A stretch of DNA of 64,000 nt, from positions 1 to 64,000 of the forward strand of contig LDWW01000002.1 of assembly GCA_001045525.1 (NCBI GenBank). Reading direction: 5' to 3'. The notes beneath the pieces are model-generated. The model saw only the letters and a program-made list of their open reading frames with translations. It was not told where the DNA came from and ran no database searches. A program made the position numbers and the translations under genes. Origin of the DNA: Chitinispirillum alkaliphilum (lineage in GTDB: Bacteria; Fibrobacterota; Chitinivibrionia; Chitinivibrionales; Chitinispirillaceae). The first letter of the stretch is position 1, and every line of letters starts with the position of its first letter. Below are positions 8,853 to 16,512 of this stretch, one piece after another.

Positions 8853-9540
8853 AGAGAAATCCTTTCCTTTTTATAAAGATTGATTTAATAATAAAACCCG
8901 AAATGATGAAAAACGCACTAACCGCAAAGAAGAAAGCTATTCTTCTTATTGATGTTTCTGCAGCACTGCCGGCAAACGCCACAGGATGCATAAATATTGG
9001 TATAAATGAAGCACACAACACCTGTATAAGTGCAAGGAGCATCTTTATCTCCAGCCGTGCCCCCCACTGCTTTATGACGATTTTCAAAAGAGCCGGAACA
9101 ACAAGCAACAAGAGGAATCCGGACAAGCCGCTTATCAGGCTGATGTGGAAAAAATCTACTTCTGCAATTCTCATCATCAGCATAAAAGAGACAACCAATG
9201 TGGCGATTATGCAGCTGGAGGAGGGCAGATAAAATATAAAGCTGAACCATTTGGGCTCAGTCTCGTGGTAGTGATGCCGTATAATGCTCATACCTAACCA
9301 GATGATTATTATCCCTTCAGCTATCATCAATAAAGAGAGAGTCTGGATAAAGGCTACATTTTCTCCCAGAGATCTGATGGTTGCCATATCGGTTCGGGAG
9401 AGCAGCGGAAACGCTGCAACCGGAAAGAGAAAAAGTATAACCGGAATAATAAAACCCTTTAATTTTCCCTCGATCAGAGATTGTGATAAAAGTGTTGATA
9501 AAAATCCAAGAAGCAGCAAAAACGTTAAAAATAAAACCAC
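8839..9540 (-). CDS. Multi-span membrane protein of the hmu locus (HmuT-like)
   Basis: Hydrophobic protein of 233 residues with about seven predicted membrane helices and few soluble parts. Histidines in the second loop (SIIRHHYHETEPKW) are potential metal or heme ligands. It has no motif that I recognise by itself. It is placed as the HmuT-type component because it lies directly upstream of, and overlaps, the ExbB-like gene, as in hmu operons. The start is GTG 9540 with AAAGGGAG at a suitable distance. A role in moving heme or iron across the inner membrane is possible; the operon contains no ABC transporter. Confidence 0.65.
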   Translation of the reverse strand: MVLFLTFLLLLGFLSTLLSQSLIEGKLKGFIIPVILFLFPVAAFPLLSRTDMATIRSLGENVAFIQTLSLLMIAEGIIIIWLGMSIIRHHYHETEPKWFSFIFYLPSSSCIIATLVVSFMLMMRIAEVDFFHISLISGLSGFLLLLVVPALLKIVIKQWGARLEIKMLLALIQVLCASFIPIFMHPVAFAGSAAETSIRRIAFFFAVSAFFIISGFIIKSIFIKRKGFLYGSR

Positions 9541-9576
9541 AAGTTTTCTCCCTTTACAGTTGGCTGTTTTATCTGT

Positions 9577-10710
9577 TTAATTGGTATTTGCCACAGTAAT
9601 CAGCGTTGTATAAAGAGAGCTGATACTTGACTTTCTGAGCATATAAAAATGTTTTCTTGCCCGTTTGCAGGATTTTTTCACCTGCAGACATGCCGCATGG
9701 CTGTTAATATCCACAGGACATATAACCACATCAGACTGTTTTATCTGACCATTAAGAATATCAGTACCACTATGACATCTCCCGTCATGGTAGTCAAATT
9801 TACCCCCTAACTGATGGACCAGATCACGGTAATATGAGAGCATTTTCGACAGCCCTCCCACAATTAGAACTCGCTTTTGACACAAATCAACCTTTTCACA
9901 CTCCTCACAACAGGACTGCTGCTGAATGGTAACAGATTTCAACACAGCAGAAAAGTCATCTTTCAAAGACTCAACATTATTCTTTGTCTCTGCATTGTTC
10001 TTTCTGAGGGTGTCATTTTCATGCTGTAGATCTATGGTAAGATTTTTTTGTTTTTTGAGTTGTTCCTGAAGAAATTCTACTCTATCTTTCAAATCGAAAA
10101 TTTCGCTTTTCTCTTCAATCACAGAGCGAAGTTTTGCTGTTAACTCCACATTTGCTTTATCCAGCTTGTTGCATTCATCATTAAGTCTGATCACCTCGTT
10201 CTGAGCCCATTTAAACCGTGACCGCAGTTCATTATAGTTTTCTGAAAGGGTTTCATAATCACTTTGTAACTCATTTGCTAATCGGTTTTTTTCTTTTAAT
10301 TCAGAAGGCATTTTATGTGAATACATATGAATTTTACCGTATATTTGGGCGTTCAGTTCTTTTTTCCAGTTTGTATGAGCTGCACTGATCCAGATACAAG
10401 CCCCGTAGTCATCGGGATTGAGCAGAGAGTCTATTTCTTTTAACCACTCCCGGAAAGAAATTCCCTTGTATTTTTCTATGCTTTTGGCGTATTTCAAATT
10501 GAGAGTGCGTTCAACTCTTCTGGCAATCTGGCTGTCCTTTGATATCCCGATAACCAGAAACTCATGCAAGTCTATACCGTTGAGTTTAACAGATCTGCCT
10601 TTTGTGCACTTTGCATAAACTTTTTTCTGTTCTTCAACAGAGAGGCAAAAACCAACAACAGGGCAGAAGTACTGCTCGCCTATTTCCCATATGTTTTTTT
10701 TCACCTGCAT
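9577..10710 (-). CDS. DUF2325 protein with long coiled coil
   Basis: Predicted cytoplasmic protein of 377 residues. Residues 1-140 form a globular domain (CPVVGFCLS near residue 16, an ISAAHTNWK motif). Residues about 145-260 are a long heptad-rich coiled coil. The last ~100 residues are a DUF2325 domain introduced by a cysteine cluster (CCEECEKVDLC) and containing VLIVGGLSKMLSYYRDLV and HDGRCHSG. DUF2325 domains resemble a nucleotide-binding fold and often carry conserved cysteines and histidines, but no activity is established to my knowledge. Position between flavodoxin and the membrane block suggests metal, heme or redox sensing, or assembly. GAGGTGA precedes ATG 10710. Confidence 0.75.
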   Translation of the reverse strand: MQVKKNIWEIGEQYFCPVVGFCLSVEEQKKVYAKCTKGRSVKLNGIDLHEFLVIGISKDSQIARRVERTLNLKYAKSIEKYKGISFREWLKEIDSLLNPDDYGACIWISAAHTNWKKELNAQIYGKIHMYSHKMPSELKEKNRLANELQSDYETLSENYNELRSRFKWAQNEVIRLNDECNKLDKANVELTAKLRSVIEEKSEIFDLKDRVEFLQEQLKKQKNLTIDLQHENDTLRKNNAETKNNVESLKDDFSAVLKSVTIQQQSCCEECEKVDLCQKRVLIVGGLSKMLSYYRDLVHQLGGKFDYHDGRCHSGTDILNGQIKQSDVVICPVDINSHAACLQVKKSCKRARKHFYMLRKSSISSLYTTLITVANTN

Positions 10711-10739
10711 TAATCACCTCTTTTTGTTAATCTGTTGTT

Positions 10740-10773
10740 CTCACCCTCCCCTTATTACACATGAGAGGGTGAG
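10740..10773. other. Intercistronic hairpin between flavodoxin and DUF2325 genes
   Basis: A 9-bp inverted repeat (CTCACCCTC / GAGGGTGAG) with a 16-base loop. The T-run lies on the plus-strand side, so it is not a terminator for the operon. It could protect or define processed mRNA ends between the two genes. Confidence 0.45.
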
Positions 10774-10785
10774 TGTTTTTTCAAT

Positions 10786-11286
10786 TTATAACAATTGTGG
10801 TTTAATTTGCTTAACCCACATTTCTATTCTGTCATCAGTCATCGCAGCCTGATTGTCATCATCAAGTGCAAGACCTACCAGCATACCATCTTTTTTACCT
10901 TTTGATTCTTCAAACTCGTACCCATCTGAAGACCACATCCCGATCACTTCTGCTCCTGAAGCAACTACAGCGTCATAGAGAATACCTAAAGCATCTACAA
11001 ATGTATCAGGATATCCACTCTGATCCCCAGTACCAAACAAAGCGACTTTTTTTCCACTCAGATCAACCGCAGAAAGAGAGTCAACAACAGATTCCCAATC
11101 ATCCTGAACATCTCCATATCCCCAGGTTGATGATCCGAGAATGATATTACTGTAAGCAGCTATTTCCTCAACGCTGCTCTGAGCAATGTCTTTTATATCT
11201 GCATCACCTATAAGCTGTGCAATCCTCTCTGCTGCAGCTTTGGTATTCCCTGTAGTCGATCCATATATAACTGCTGTTTTAGTCAT
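10786..11286 (-). CDS. Long-chain flavodoxin
   Basis: FMN-containing electron carrier of 166 residues. The FMN-phosphate loop GSTTGNT is at residues 9-15, the aromatic loop STWGYGDVQDDW near residues 53-64, and GTGDQSGYPDTF near residue 90. The extra segment after it marks the long-chain class. Flavodoxins replace ferredoxin under iron shortage, which fits the Fur-box-like site upstream. Within a heme operon it may feed low-potential electrons to heme breakdown, as proposed for flavodoxin-type HmuF in Fusobacterium hmu loci; no radical-SAM HmuW is present here. GGAAAGGGG precedes the ATG. Confidence 0.95.
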   Translation of the reverse strand: MTKTAVIYGSTTGNTKAAAERIAQLIGDADIKDIAQSSVEEIAAYSNIILGSSTWGYGDVQDDWESVVDSLSAVDLSGKKVALFGTGDQSGYPDTFVDALGILYDAVVASGAEVIGMWSSDGYEFEESKGKKDGMLVGLALDDDNQAAMTDDRIEMWVKQIKPQLL

Positions 11287-11315
11287 TGTAGTAACCCCTT
11301 TCCAAATTCATTTTT

Positions 11316-11540
11316 TTATGGAGTTTTAACCATCTGAGTCTGCTTTTTTTCCAAATCTTCTATTTTTTCCATAACTTCCACTATATGACGATCAAGTTTT
11401 TTCATATCCTGCAGTAATCCCTCCAAAGATTTACCCCCGCAGGAACACCCTTTGAGAGCATCTGCCAATCGGTAAACATGAAAACTGACCTTTTGAGCAT
11501 CTACCTTAACTTTTTGGATACCATCTTTGACAAGATTCAT
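11316..11540 (-). CDS. Small CxC protein, unknown
   Basis: Predicted soluble protein of 74 residues, mostly helical, with a central ALKGCSCGGKSLEGL turn and a C-terminal amphipathic coiled coil (KKLDRHIVEVMEKIEDLEKK). The two cysteines separated by one residue could bind a metal or form a redox pair. I do not recognise a family. ATG 11540 is preferred over ATG 11546 because AAAGGG sits about seven bases before it. It lies 29 bases upstream of the flavodoxin start, so it may be a flavodoxin partner or a metallochaperone; both are guesses from position. Confidence 0.6.
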   Translation of the reverse strand: MNLVKDGIQKVKVDAQKVSFHVYRLADALKGCSCGGKSLEGLLQDMKKLDRHIVEVMEKIEDLEKKQTQMVKTP

Positions 11541-11562
11541 TTTCATTCCCTTTCTGTTAAAA

Positions 11563-12360
11563 TCACCTTACAGAAAATGTTAACGAAGCGGTATATTTCT
11601 CCTCCAATGCCTGTCCTTCCAGTTCACCACGGGCAGGTCTGCGCACCGTTGCAAAAACAATCCAGCGCCCCGGATGCAGAAGCCTTACCACTCCGTTACC
11701 CCGACCGTCAGTTCTTGTACTGAACGCAAACTCTTCCTCTTCAGAAAACCCAACATAGGTTGCCTCTATCATACAGAACGATGCAGGCCTTCCGTTAAAG
11801 AGAACTTTAATGGGCAGATGATCTCCCACTTTGAGATTATAAGGATTTGTAACCGGTACGATTTCGATATTGTGACCAACAGGCTCGATGAAATCAGATT
11901 CATTTGTCTCTCCGGCACTAATAAGAGCTTTTGCATACTGTTCATAATAGAGGCTGACAATAACATTAGAAAGCCCCTCCATATTTCCCATCTTATGTTG
12001 AATCCGCTCCCCTTCTCTATACATTGTATAGAAACCCTTCTGAGTTGCACTGGTAACAGTGTAGGCACCGGATCCATTTAACATAAGAGGAGTGGCAAGA
12101 AACCCTCCTTCACCAGCTTCAATACTCTCTTCACCCTCTGGAGAAATCAATCTGAACTCTCTTACCTGCTCTCTTCTTAAAAAGTCATGAACAGGAAACA
12201 TATGCCCGTAACCAAAGTAAACAATTGTGTTGTATACATCTCTTGCACTCTCCGGGCGATACGTTGAGGCATTGAGCCAGAGACTGTGAGCAGAAACCAA
12301 TGATGGAATAATCATTAACAAGGAGACTATAAATGCTGTTTTGTGTGAACTCTTTCTCAT
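11563..12360 (-). CDS. Periplasmic DUF4198 protein, metal-binding type
   Basis: Exported protein of 265 residues with a clear signal peptide (FIVSLLMIIPSLVSA) followed by HSLWLNASTY, so the mature chain would begin with histidine. DUF4198 proteins such as NikK are periplasmic, accompany metal-uptake systems, and begin with a similar A-H-x-x-W-L pattern. Further histidines are in GYGHMFPVHDFL. The C-terminal ~90 residues look like an Ig-like beta-sandwich ending in TASLTFSVR. Here it probably binds iron or heme in the periplasm between HmuR/HmuY and HmuS. ATG 12360 has GAGGAAAAG just upstream; an in-frame earlier start is less likely. Confidence 0.75.
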   Translation of the reverse strand: MRKSSHKTAFIVSLLMIIPSLVSAHSLWLNASTYRPESARDVYNTIVYFGYGHMFPVHDFLRREQVREFRLISPEGEESIEAGEGGFLATPLMLNGSGAYTVTSATQKGFYTMYREGERIQHKMGNMEGLSNVIVSLYYEQYAKALISAGETNESDFIEPVGHNIEIVPVTNPYNLKVGDHLPIKVLFNGRPASFCMIEATYVGFSEEEEFAFSTRTDGRGNGVVRLLHPGRWIVFATVRRPARGELEGQALEEKYTASLTFSVR

Positions 12361-12391
12361 CTTTTCCTCAAGTATTGTTTGCATATTTTTA

Positions 12392-12422
12392 TGGTGCCAA
12401 ACAGATACTGTGTTTGGCACCA
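12392..12422 (-). promoter_or_regulatory. Perfect 12-bp hairpin behind hmuY
   Basis: TGGTGCCAAACA and TGTTTGGCACCA form a perfect stem with a 7-base loop directly after the hmuY stop. No T-run follows on the minus strand, so it is not a standard terminator. It is placed to protect a processed hmuR-hmuY message. Confidence 0.6.
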
Positions 12423-12429
12423 ACCTCAG

Positions 12430-13437
12430 TTATTTACTAAAAGTAGTTGCACCATCTGCCTGGTACAGATATTCAAAAATTGACCAGAACTGTTTGCGCG
12501 GATCATCATCTATGCTGTAGAATGTACCGATCTGGAATTTGGCATAGTTACCAGTAACAGTACGTACAACATAAGTGTTGTTCAACAGAGAGAATATTCT
12601 CGAGGCCTGGTCGAAAGCATACCATTCGTATCCAATAGTAAACAATTCATTAGAGAAGTTCAGCGCTGAAATATTTTCAACGTTATCAATTGATACGTCT
12701 TCGAGAACCGCAGCTTCAACCCCTCCTGCAGTGTTAAGCACTATTGAACTTCTCCCACCAGTCATGGTACCCATGGCAAATTCAGTGCGTCCGAATCTAA
12801 GATCCCACTGATCTTTTGGCGGGGCGAAATCGACCGCAGATTTGGTAGCCAGATTTATGTATACCATATCATAATCGCCAACAGGTCCAAAAGTCAGTTC
12901 TTCTGCGTCATCCTGGGAGGGTGTACCTATTTTCATTCTGACTCCCCCTGCCATTGTTGCACCTGTAAACTGCACCTTATAAACACTGTTATCATGGGTT
13001 TTAACCAGATAAATAGTATTGGTATATGAAGGAGGCATGGAGGAGAGATCCATCCATGAGCTACCGATGGGGTTGTTATCAGAATAAGTAGGAACGAATG
13101 ACACATCCTCCAAATCCGAAAAATCCGTACCAAAATCAGTCTCATTTGTTTTATGAACATGCACACCTGACCCATAATGACCAGAGTTAGTTACGATGTT
13201 AAAATCTTTATCAAAACCAAGGTGCCATACTGTACGGGGAAGAGAGGTTTTAGTCCCGGTAGCGAAGTGATAAAACACCACATTGTTGGCTCCCGTGTAA
13301 TCGACATCTATTGTATCAAGTGGATAGTCTACATTTTGTGTTCCTGGTCCCGTTACGGAACTATCAGTACACCCAAAGACCATCATCAACCCAATGACTA
13401 CCAGTGCTATACCCATGTAAAATATTGATTTACTCAT
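12430..13437 (-). CDS. hmuY: HmuY-family heme-binding lipoprotein
   Basis: Outer-membrane lipoprotein of 335 residues. The signal peptide ends in VFGC followed by TDSS, a lipobox. The beta-rich body carries the HmuY pattern VWHLGFDKDFNIVTNSG near residue 70 and a histidine-rich turn HYGSGVHVHK just after it, a plausible heme-ligand region. In Porphyromonas HmuY strips heme from host proteins and hands it to HmuR. The gene follows hmuR by 30 bases. ATG 13437 is chosen because AAGGGG lies eight bases before it. It is longer than the Porphyromonas protein, with a second half (KDQWDLRFGRTEF) that may repeat the fold; heme binding itself is inferred. Confidence 0.85.
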   Translation of the reverse strand: MSKSIFYMGIALVVIGLMMVFGCTDSSVTGPGTQNVDYPLDTIDVDYTGANNVVFYHFATGTKTSLPRTVWHLGFDKDFNIVTNSGHYGSGVHVHKTNETDFGTDFSDLEDVSFVPTYSDNNPIGSSWMDLSSMPPSYTNTIYLVKTHDNSVYKVQFTGATMAGGVRMKIGTPSQDDAEELTFGPVGDYDMVYINLATKSAVDFAPPKDQWDLRFGRTEFAMGTMTGGRSSIVLNTAGGVEAAVLEDVSIDNVENISALNFSNELFTIGYEWYAFDQASRIFSLLNNTYVVRTVTGNYAKFQIGTFYSIDDDPRKQFWSIFEYLYQADGATTFSK

Positions 13438-13467
13438 TTTCAAACCCCTTCAAATTATTTTTAGTTA

Positions 13468-15528
13468 TTAGAATACCTTGAAATTCATATCAAAGTTTGC
13501 ATAAACACTTCTTCCAAGTGTCTGACCCCAAAGTTCTTCTGTATTGTCAAAAAGATTATTTCCACCCAGTGCAAACCTTACATTTGGAGAGACCCTGACA
13601 GTTACAGATGCATTCATATCGAAATTGGATGGTCTGTAGGTATTTTCGGTTCTGCTGTAGAGCTGCTTATCACGCCATACCCCGGATACCATAAGAGTAG
13701 GGACAAAACGTTCTATGTCACCAAAGCGGTAGCTCAATGATTTCTTGAGAGTATGCGGAGAGGTGTTTAGCTCGTCAACCAACCTGCCATTTGCATCCCA
13801 GAACCGTCTCTGAAGATAGTTGTAGTCAAAAGTTATACGTGTGTCTCTACTTATTCGATAACCAATCGAGAAATCTGCACCCCGGGTGTAACCAGAGTCT
13901 GCATTTACATATTGACGAACCGCTTCATAAAACTCACCATCACTTGTTCTGCCAGTATCGGTGCTTACTTCCTGTGTGGTGATTTTATCATACATTTTAG
14001 TCCAGTGAGCAGTAGCTTCCCATTCAACATTATCCGATCCCACACCACCGATACTACCGTTTACACCCCGAGCTTTTTCCGGTTTGAGGTCAGGGTTTCC
14101 AGAGAGTACAAAAATTCCTCCTGTATGCACCCACTCATCACGGTAGTTATCCTGGTAACTTGGCGAACGATAGCCAAATCCTGCTGAGGCACGCAGATGT
14201 AAAAATTCAGATAAATTTGCCCTGGCACTGATCTTTGGAAGAATTACCGGATCGAAACGTGTGTTATAGGTAAATCTCATTCCAGGTGTAATCAAATACC
14301 GATCATCACCACCAATGTTTATTACATCCTGAACAAAAAGAGATATCTCTCCGGCACTCTTTCCGCCATCTTTTATGTACTCCGCCTTTAACCCGTCATA
14401 CTTGAAGTTTACTCCTGCAGTAACAACGTGTGATTGTCCCGGAGCCACATTTCCCCTCACTTCTGCCTCCATTTGAGGAAACTGTGTTATTTCCCTTTCG
14501 ATATACCTGTCGCTATCGTGACTGAATCGATCTCTTTTGTACACAGAGCGCTGAGCCGTGAAAAACCCACCCATGTCAATTTGATCAGACAACTCTTTTT
14601 GGGCAGCCACAGTAATATCAAATCGCTCATTTTTACTGTGAATCTCATCTGTATCTACCAGGGAATATTTTCTTTCATTATCACTGTAAGCACCTGATAC
14701 AGAAAGATCCATATCGAGAAATTGATCAGTGTTGATTTCCAACCGATAGTTTGTACGTAGTTGTTCCGGAATTGTGTAATAAGGCCTTTCAGGCCGAACC
14801 CGTGAAGGTTTAACTACATCTTTCACTCCGGGAGTATAGAAACTTCCAGCAGAAAAAGAGGCCCCCAGCATATCACTCATATGGCTTACCATAAGCCCTC
14901 CGGAAAATTGACCAGGCCACACATTTGACGTGCCCACCGGTCTGATAGGAGCAAACCCTGGTTCAGTAAACTGCGTTGATGTCAGGTTTGAATTATACCG
15001 CCCCCTCACACGCAGCTCCAGTGGAGAATTTGCACGATTCCGACGTGTAATAATATTTACCACTCCCCCAATCGCATCTGAACCATAGAGTGCAGAACCT
15101 ATCCCCTTAAGCACTTCAACGCGCTCGATTTCCATAAAGGGCAAGTTTTCAAGCGGAAAACCACCTACATACCCTCCGGTTAACGGAACGCCATTAATCA
15201 GCATCTTTGTATACTGCCCCCCCAACCCATTAATCTGTAGTTGAGAACGCCCCATCCCACTGACCACAGTCATACCAGGCTGTCTGTCAAAAAACTCCTC
15301 AGCGGTTGAAGCCCCCGATACAGCAAGATCCATTGAATCTATCACTGTCATATTTTCTGTAATATTGGTCATCTTCACTTCGGTTTTTGTACCCGTAACA
15401 ACCATTTCATCCAAAGTATGAATATTTTCTGCTGCCAAACAAACCTGAACGATCACAATGAGAATGCATACGGCTTTGACGGATAATCGCAGCAACCTGT
15501 GTGGAACACCTCCCACTGCTATTTGCAT
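13468..15528 (-). CDS. hmuR: TonB-dependent heme receptor HmuR
   Basis: Outer-membrane receptor of 686 residues. After a signal peptide ending near residue 33 comes a TonB box (DEMVVTGTK) at about 40-48. A plug domain follows, with RVEVLKGIGSALYGSDAIGG near residue 140, and then a 22-strand-type barrel ending in aromatic-rich NFDMNFKVF. Near residues 458-485 the motifs YRSP and NPDLKPE flank a histidine (DEWVHTGG), which is the FRAP/NPNL-with-histidine signature of heme and hemoglobin receptors. It imports heme delivered by HmuY, using TonB energy. AGGAGGGAG precedes ATG 15528, and a terminator-like hairpin lies immediately before that. Confidence 0.93.
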   Translation of the reverse strand: MQIAVGGVPHRLLRLSVKAVCILIVIVQVCLAAENIHTLDEMVVTGTKTEVKMTNITENMTVIDSMDLAVSGASTAEEFFDRQPGMTVVSGMGRSQLQINGLGGQYTKMLINGVPLTGGYVGGFPLENLPFMEIERVEVLKGIGSALYGSDAIGGVVNIITRRNRANSPLELRVRGRYNSNLTSTQFTEPGFAPIRPVGTSNVWPGQFSGGLMVSHMSDMLGASFSAGSFYTPGVKDVVKPSRVRPERPYYTIPEQLRTNYRLEINTDQFLDMDLSVSGAYSDNERKYSLVDTDEIHSKNERFDITVAAQKELSDQIDMGGFFTAQRSVYKRDRFSHDSDRYIEREITQFPQMEAEVRGNVAPGQSHVVTAGVNFKYDGLKAEYIKDGGKSAGEISLFVQDVINIGGDDRYLITPGMRFTYNTRFDPVILPKISARANLSEFLHLRASAGFGYRSPSYQDNYRDEWVHTGGIFVLSGNPDLKPEKARGVNGSIGGVGSDNVEWEATAHWTKMYDKITTQEVSTDTGRTSDGEFYEAVRQYVNADSGYTRGADFSIGYRISRDTRITFDYNYLQRRFWDANGRLVDELNTSPHTLKKSLSYRFGDIERFVPTLMVSGVWRDKQLYSRTENTYRPSNFDMNASVTVRVSPNVRFALGGNNLFDNTEELWGQTLGRSVYANFDMNFKVF

Positions 15529-15553
15529 CTCTTACTCCCTCCTGCAATAAAAA

Positions 15554-15595
15554 AAGCCGACCGGACTCCAATTCCTCTGGTGGTCCAGTCGGCTT
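15554..15595 (-). terminator. Terminator-like hairpin upstream of hmuR
   Basis: A GC-rich stem (AAGCCGACCGGACT against AGTCC/AGTCGGCTT, one mismatch) is followed on the minus strand by TTTTTTTATT, the form of an intrinsic terminator. It ends about 20 bases before the hmuR start. T-runs on the other side would also let it work in the plus direction. Read-through would be needed for the upstream promoter to reach hmuR, so this is a candidate attenuator. Confidence 0.75.
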
Positions 15596-15669
15596 CTTTT
15601 TACGTTTTTTTCTTTTTTTTTGAGCGCTCTGCTTGTGCAGTGGCGTTATTTACAGATTGAATTCACAAA

Positions 15670-15828
15670 CTACTTAAATCTTTTTTTCTCTTTTTTCTCT
15701 ATCTGTACTATTTTGCTGTCGTGAATCGTAACAACCACTTCTCCATAAGTAATACCTGAGATTGCATCAATAATCTCCTTATGGACATGATCTGCGACTC
15801 TCCCTGGCACTTTTTTTTCCTGCTCCAT
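15670..15828 (-). CDS. DUF2292 (YezD-type) small protein
   Basis: Protein of 52 residues with the DUF2292 pattern: IIDAISGITYGEVVVTIHD followed by KIVQIEKKEKKRF. Members are small, presumably soluble proteins seen near sulfur, metal and iron genes; no biochemical role is established that I know of. The start is placed at ATG 15828, behind GGGGGAG (unusually close), because the longer reading lacks a ribosome site. It lies between DUF2023 and the hairpin before hmuR, in the leader part of the iron operon. Confidence 0.7.
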   Translation of the reverse strand: MEQEKKVPGRVADHVHKEIIDAISGITYGEVVVTIHDSKIVQIEKKEKKRFK

Positions 15829-15981
15829 TCTCCCCCGCTTTTTGTAACAGTTGTTCAACATGAAATAAACTGTGAAAATTCATTTCGTCTCTATACCGAC
15901 AATTTGCACATTACGATACACTTCGGCCAACATTTTTATACACATTCAATACAACAGGCGCACCCCTCAGCCCACGCCGGC

Positions 15982-16395
15982 CTACAACCCCAACTCCCCT
16001 CTTACTAACTGAAAACCTGTTTTTTGCAGTTTCGGCCAGTTAAGCGGCTCCTCCATTCGTTCACTCTTTCTCTTAAGAAATCTTTGGCACTGCTGCCCAA
16101 GATTATAGCCAAGCAATGTCCCCAGAATAAAATCCTGTTCATCAGTAAGGGAGGAAAGATCAAGGGTGTCAAAGGATTTAAGCACACCTATACAGTCGGG
16201 GTCGCCGAAAAAAACGTTGATTTTTGCCCTGGTAACCGGCACTATTATATGACTTATCCCCTTTGATGAGAGCTTTGCCTCAATAAATTCACGGTGCAAA
16301 GAAGAAGTTGTATGTAAAACGAGGCTTCGAAGCCCCTTTTTATACTCATAGATATGGTGAATGAATACTCCCATACTACTGCTATTATCTATCAT
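15982..16395 (-). CDS. DUF2023 protein, first gene of the iron operon
   Basis: Soluble protein of 137 residues with DUF2023 hallmarks: VFIHHIYEYKKGLRSLVLHTT near residues 7-27, KINVFFGDPDC in the middle, and DEQDFILGTLLGYNLGQQC followed by QRFLKRK near the end. As I recall, in Bacteroidota such genes sit beside iron-regulated flavodoxin genes; here one is the first gene of an operon that includes flavodoxin. The function is unknown, though the conserved histidine pair and cysteines suggest metal or heme contact. ATG 16395 has GAGGAG eight bases upstream and is the first start after the promoter. Confidence 0.8.
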   Translation of the reverse strand: MIDNSSSMGVFIHHIYEYKKGLRSLVLHTTSSLHREFIEAKLSSKGISHIIVPVTRAKINVFFGDPDCIGVLKSFDTLDLSSLTDEQDFILGTLLGYNLGQQCQRFLKRKSERMEEPLNWPKLQKTGFQLVRGELGL

Positions 16396-16464
16396 CGTAA
16401 AACTCCTCTTTTTTTGTTTGGTCGATTCGAAACCAACCAGGTGATTAAAAACCCGGAGTGACCT

Positions 16465-16483
16465 GAAACTGATAATCATTCTC
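16465..16483. promoter_or_regulatory. Fur-box-like operator
   Basis: The 19-mer GAAACTGATAATCATTCTC matches the classical Fur consensus GATAATGATAATCATTATC at 16 of 19 positions by direct comparison. It directly follows the -10 element of the minus-strand promoter and covers the expected transcription start, as expected for an iron-dependent repressor. Confidence 0.8.
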
Positions 16484-16512
16484 AATATAAAACACAGATT
16501 TAGTCACGTCAA
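16484..16512 (-). promoter_or_regulatory. Sigma-70-type promoter of the iron operon
   Basis: On the minus strand TTGACG (16512-16507) and TATATT (16489-16484) are separated by exactly 17 bases. The start would be near 16477, about 80 bases before the DUF2023 ATG. Confidence 0.8.

Noticed and set aside
8903-9250. Alternative frames on both strands opposite or within the HmuT-like gene
   Set aside because: The overlapping starts and stops of the minus-strand membrane block and its hydrophobic pattern support the 8839-9540 frame.
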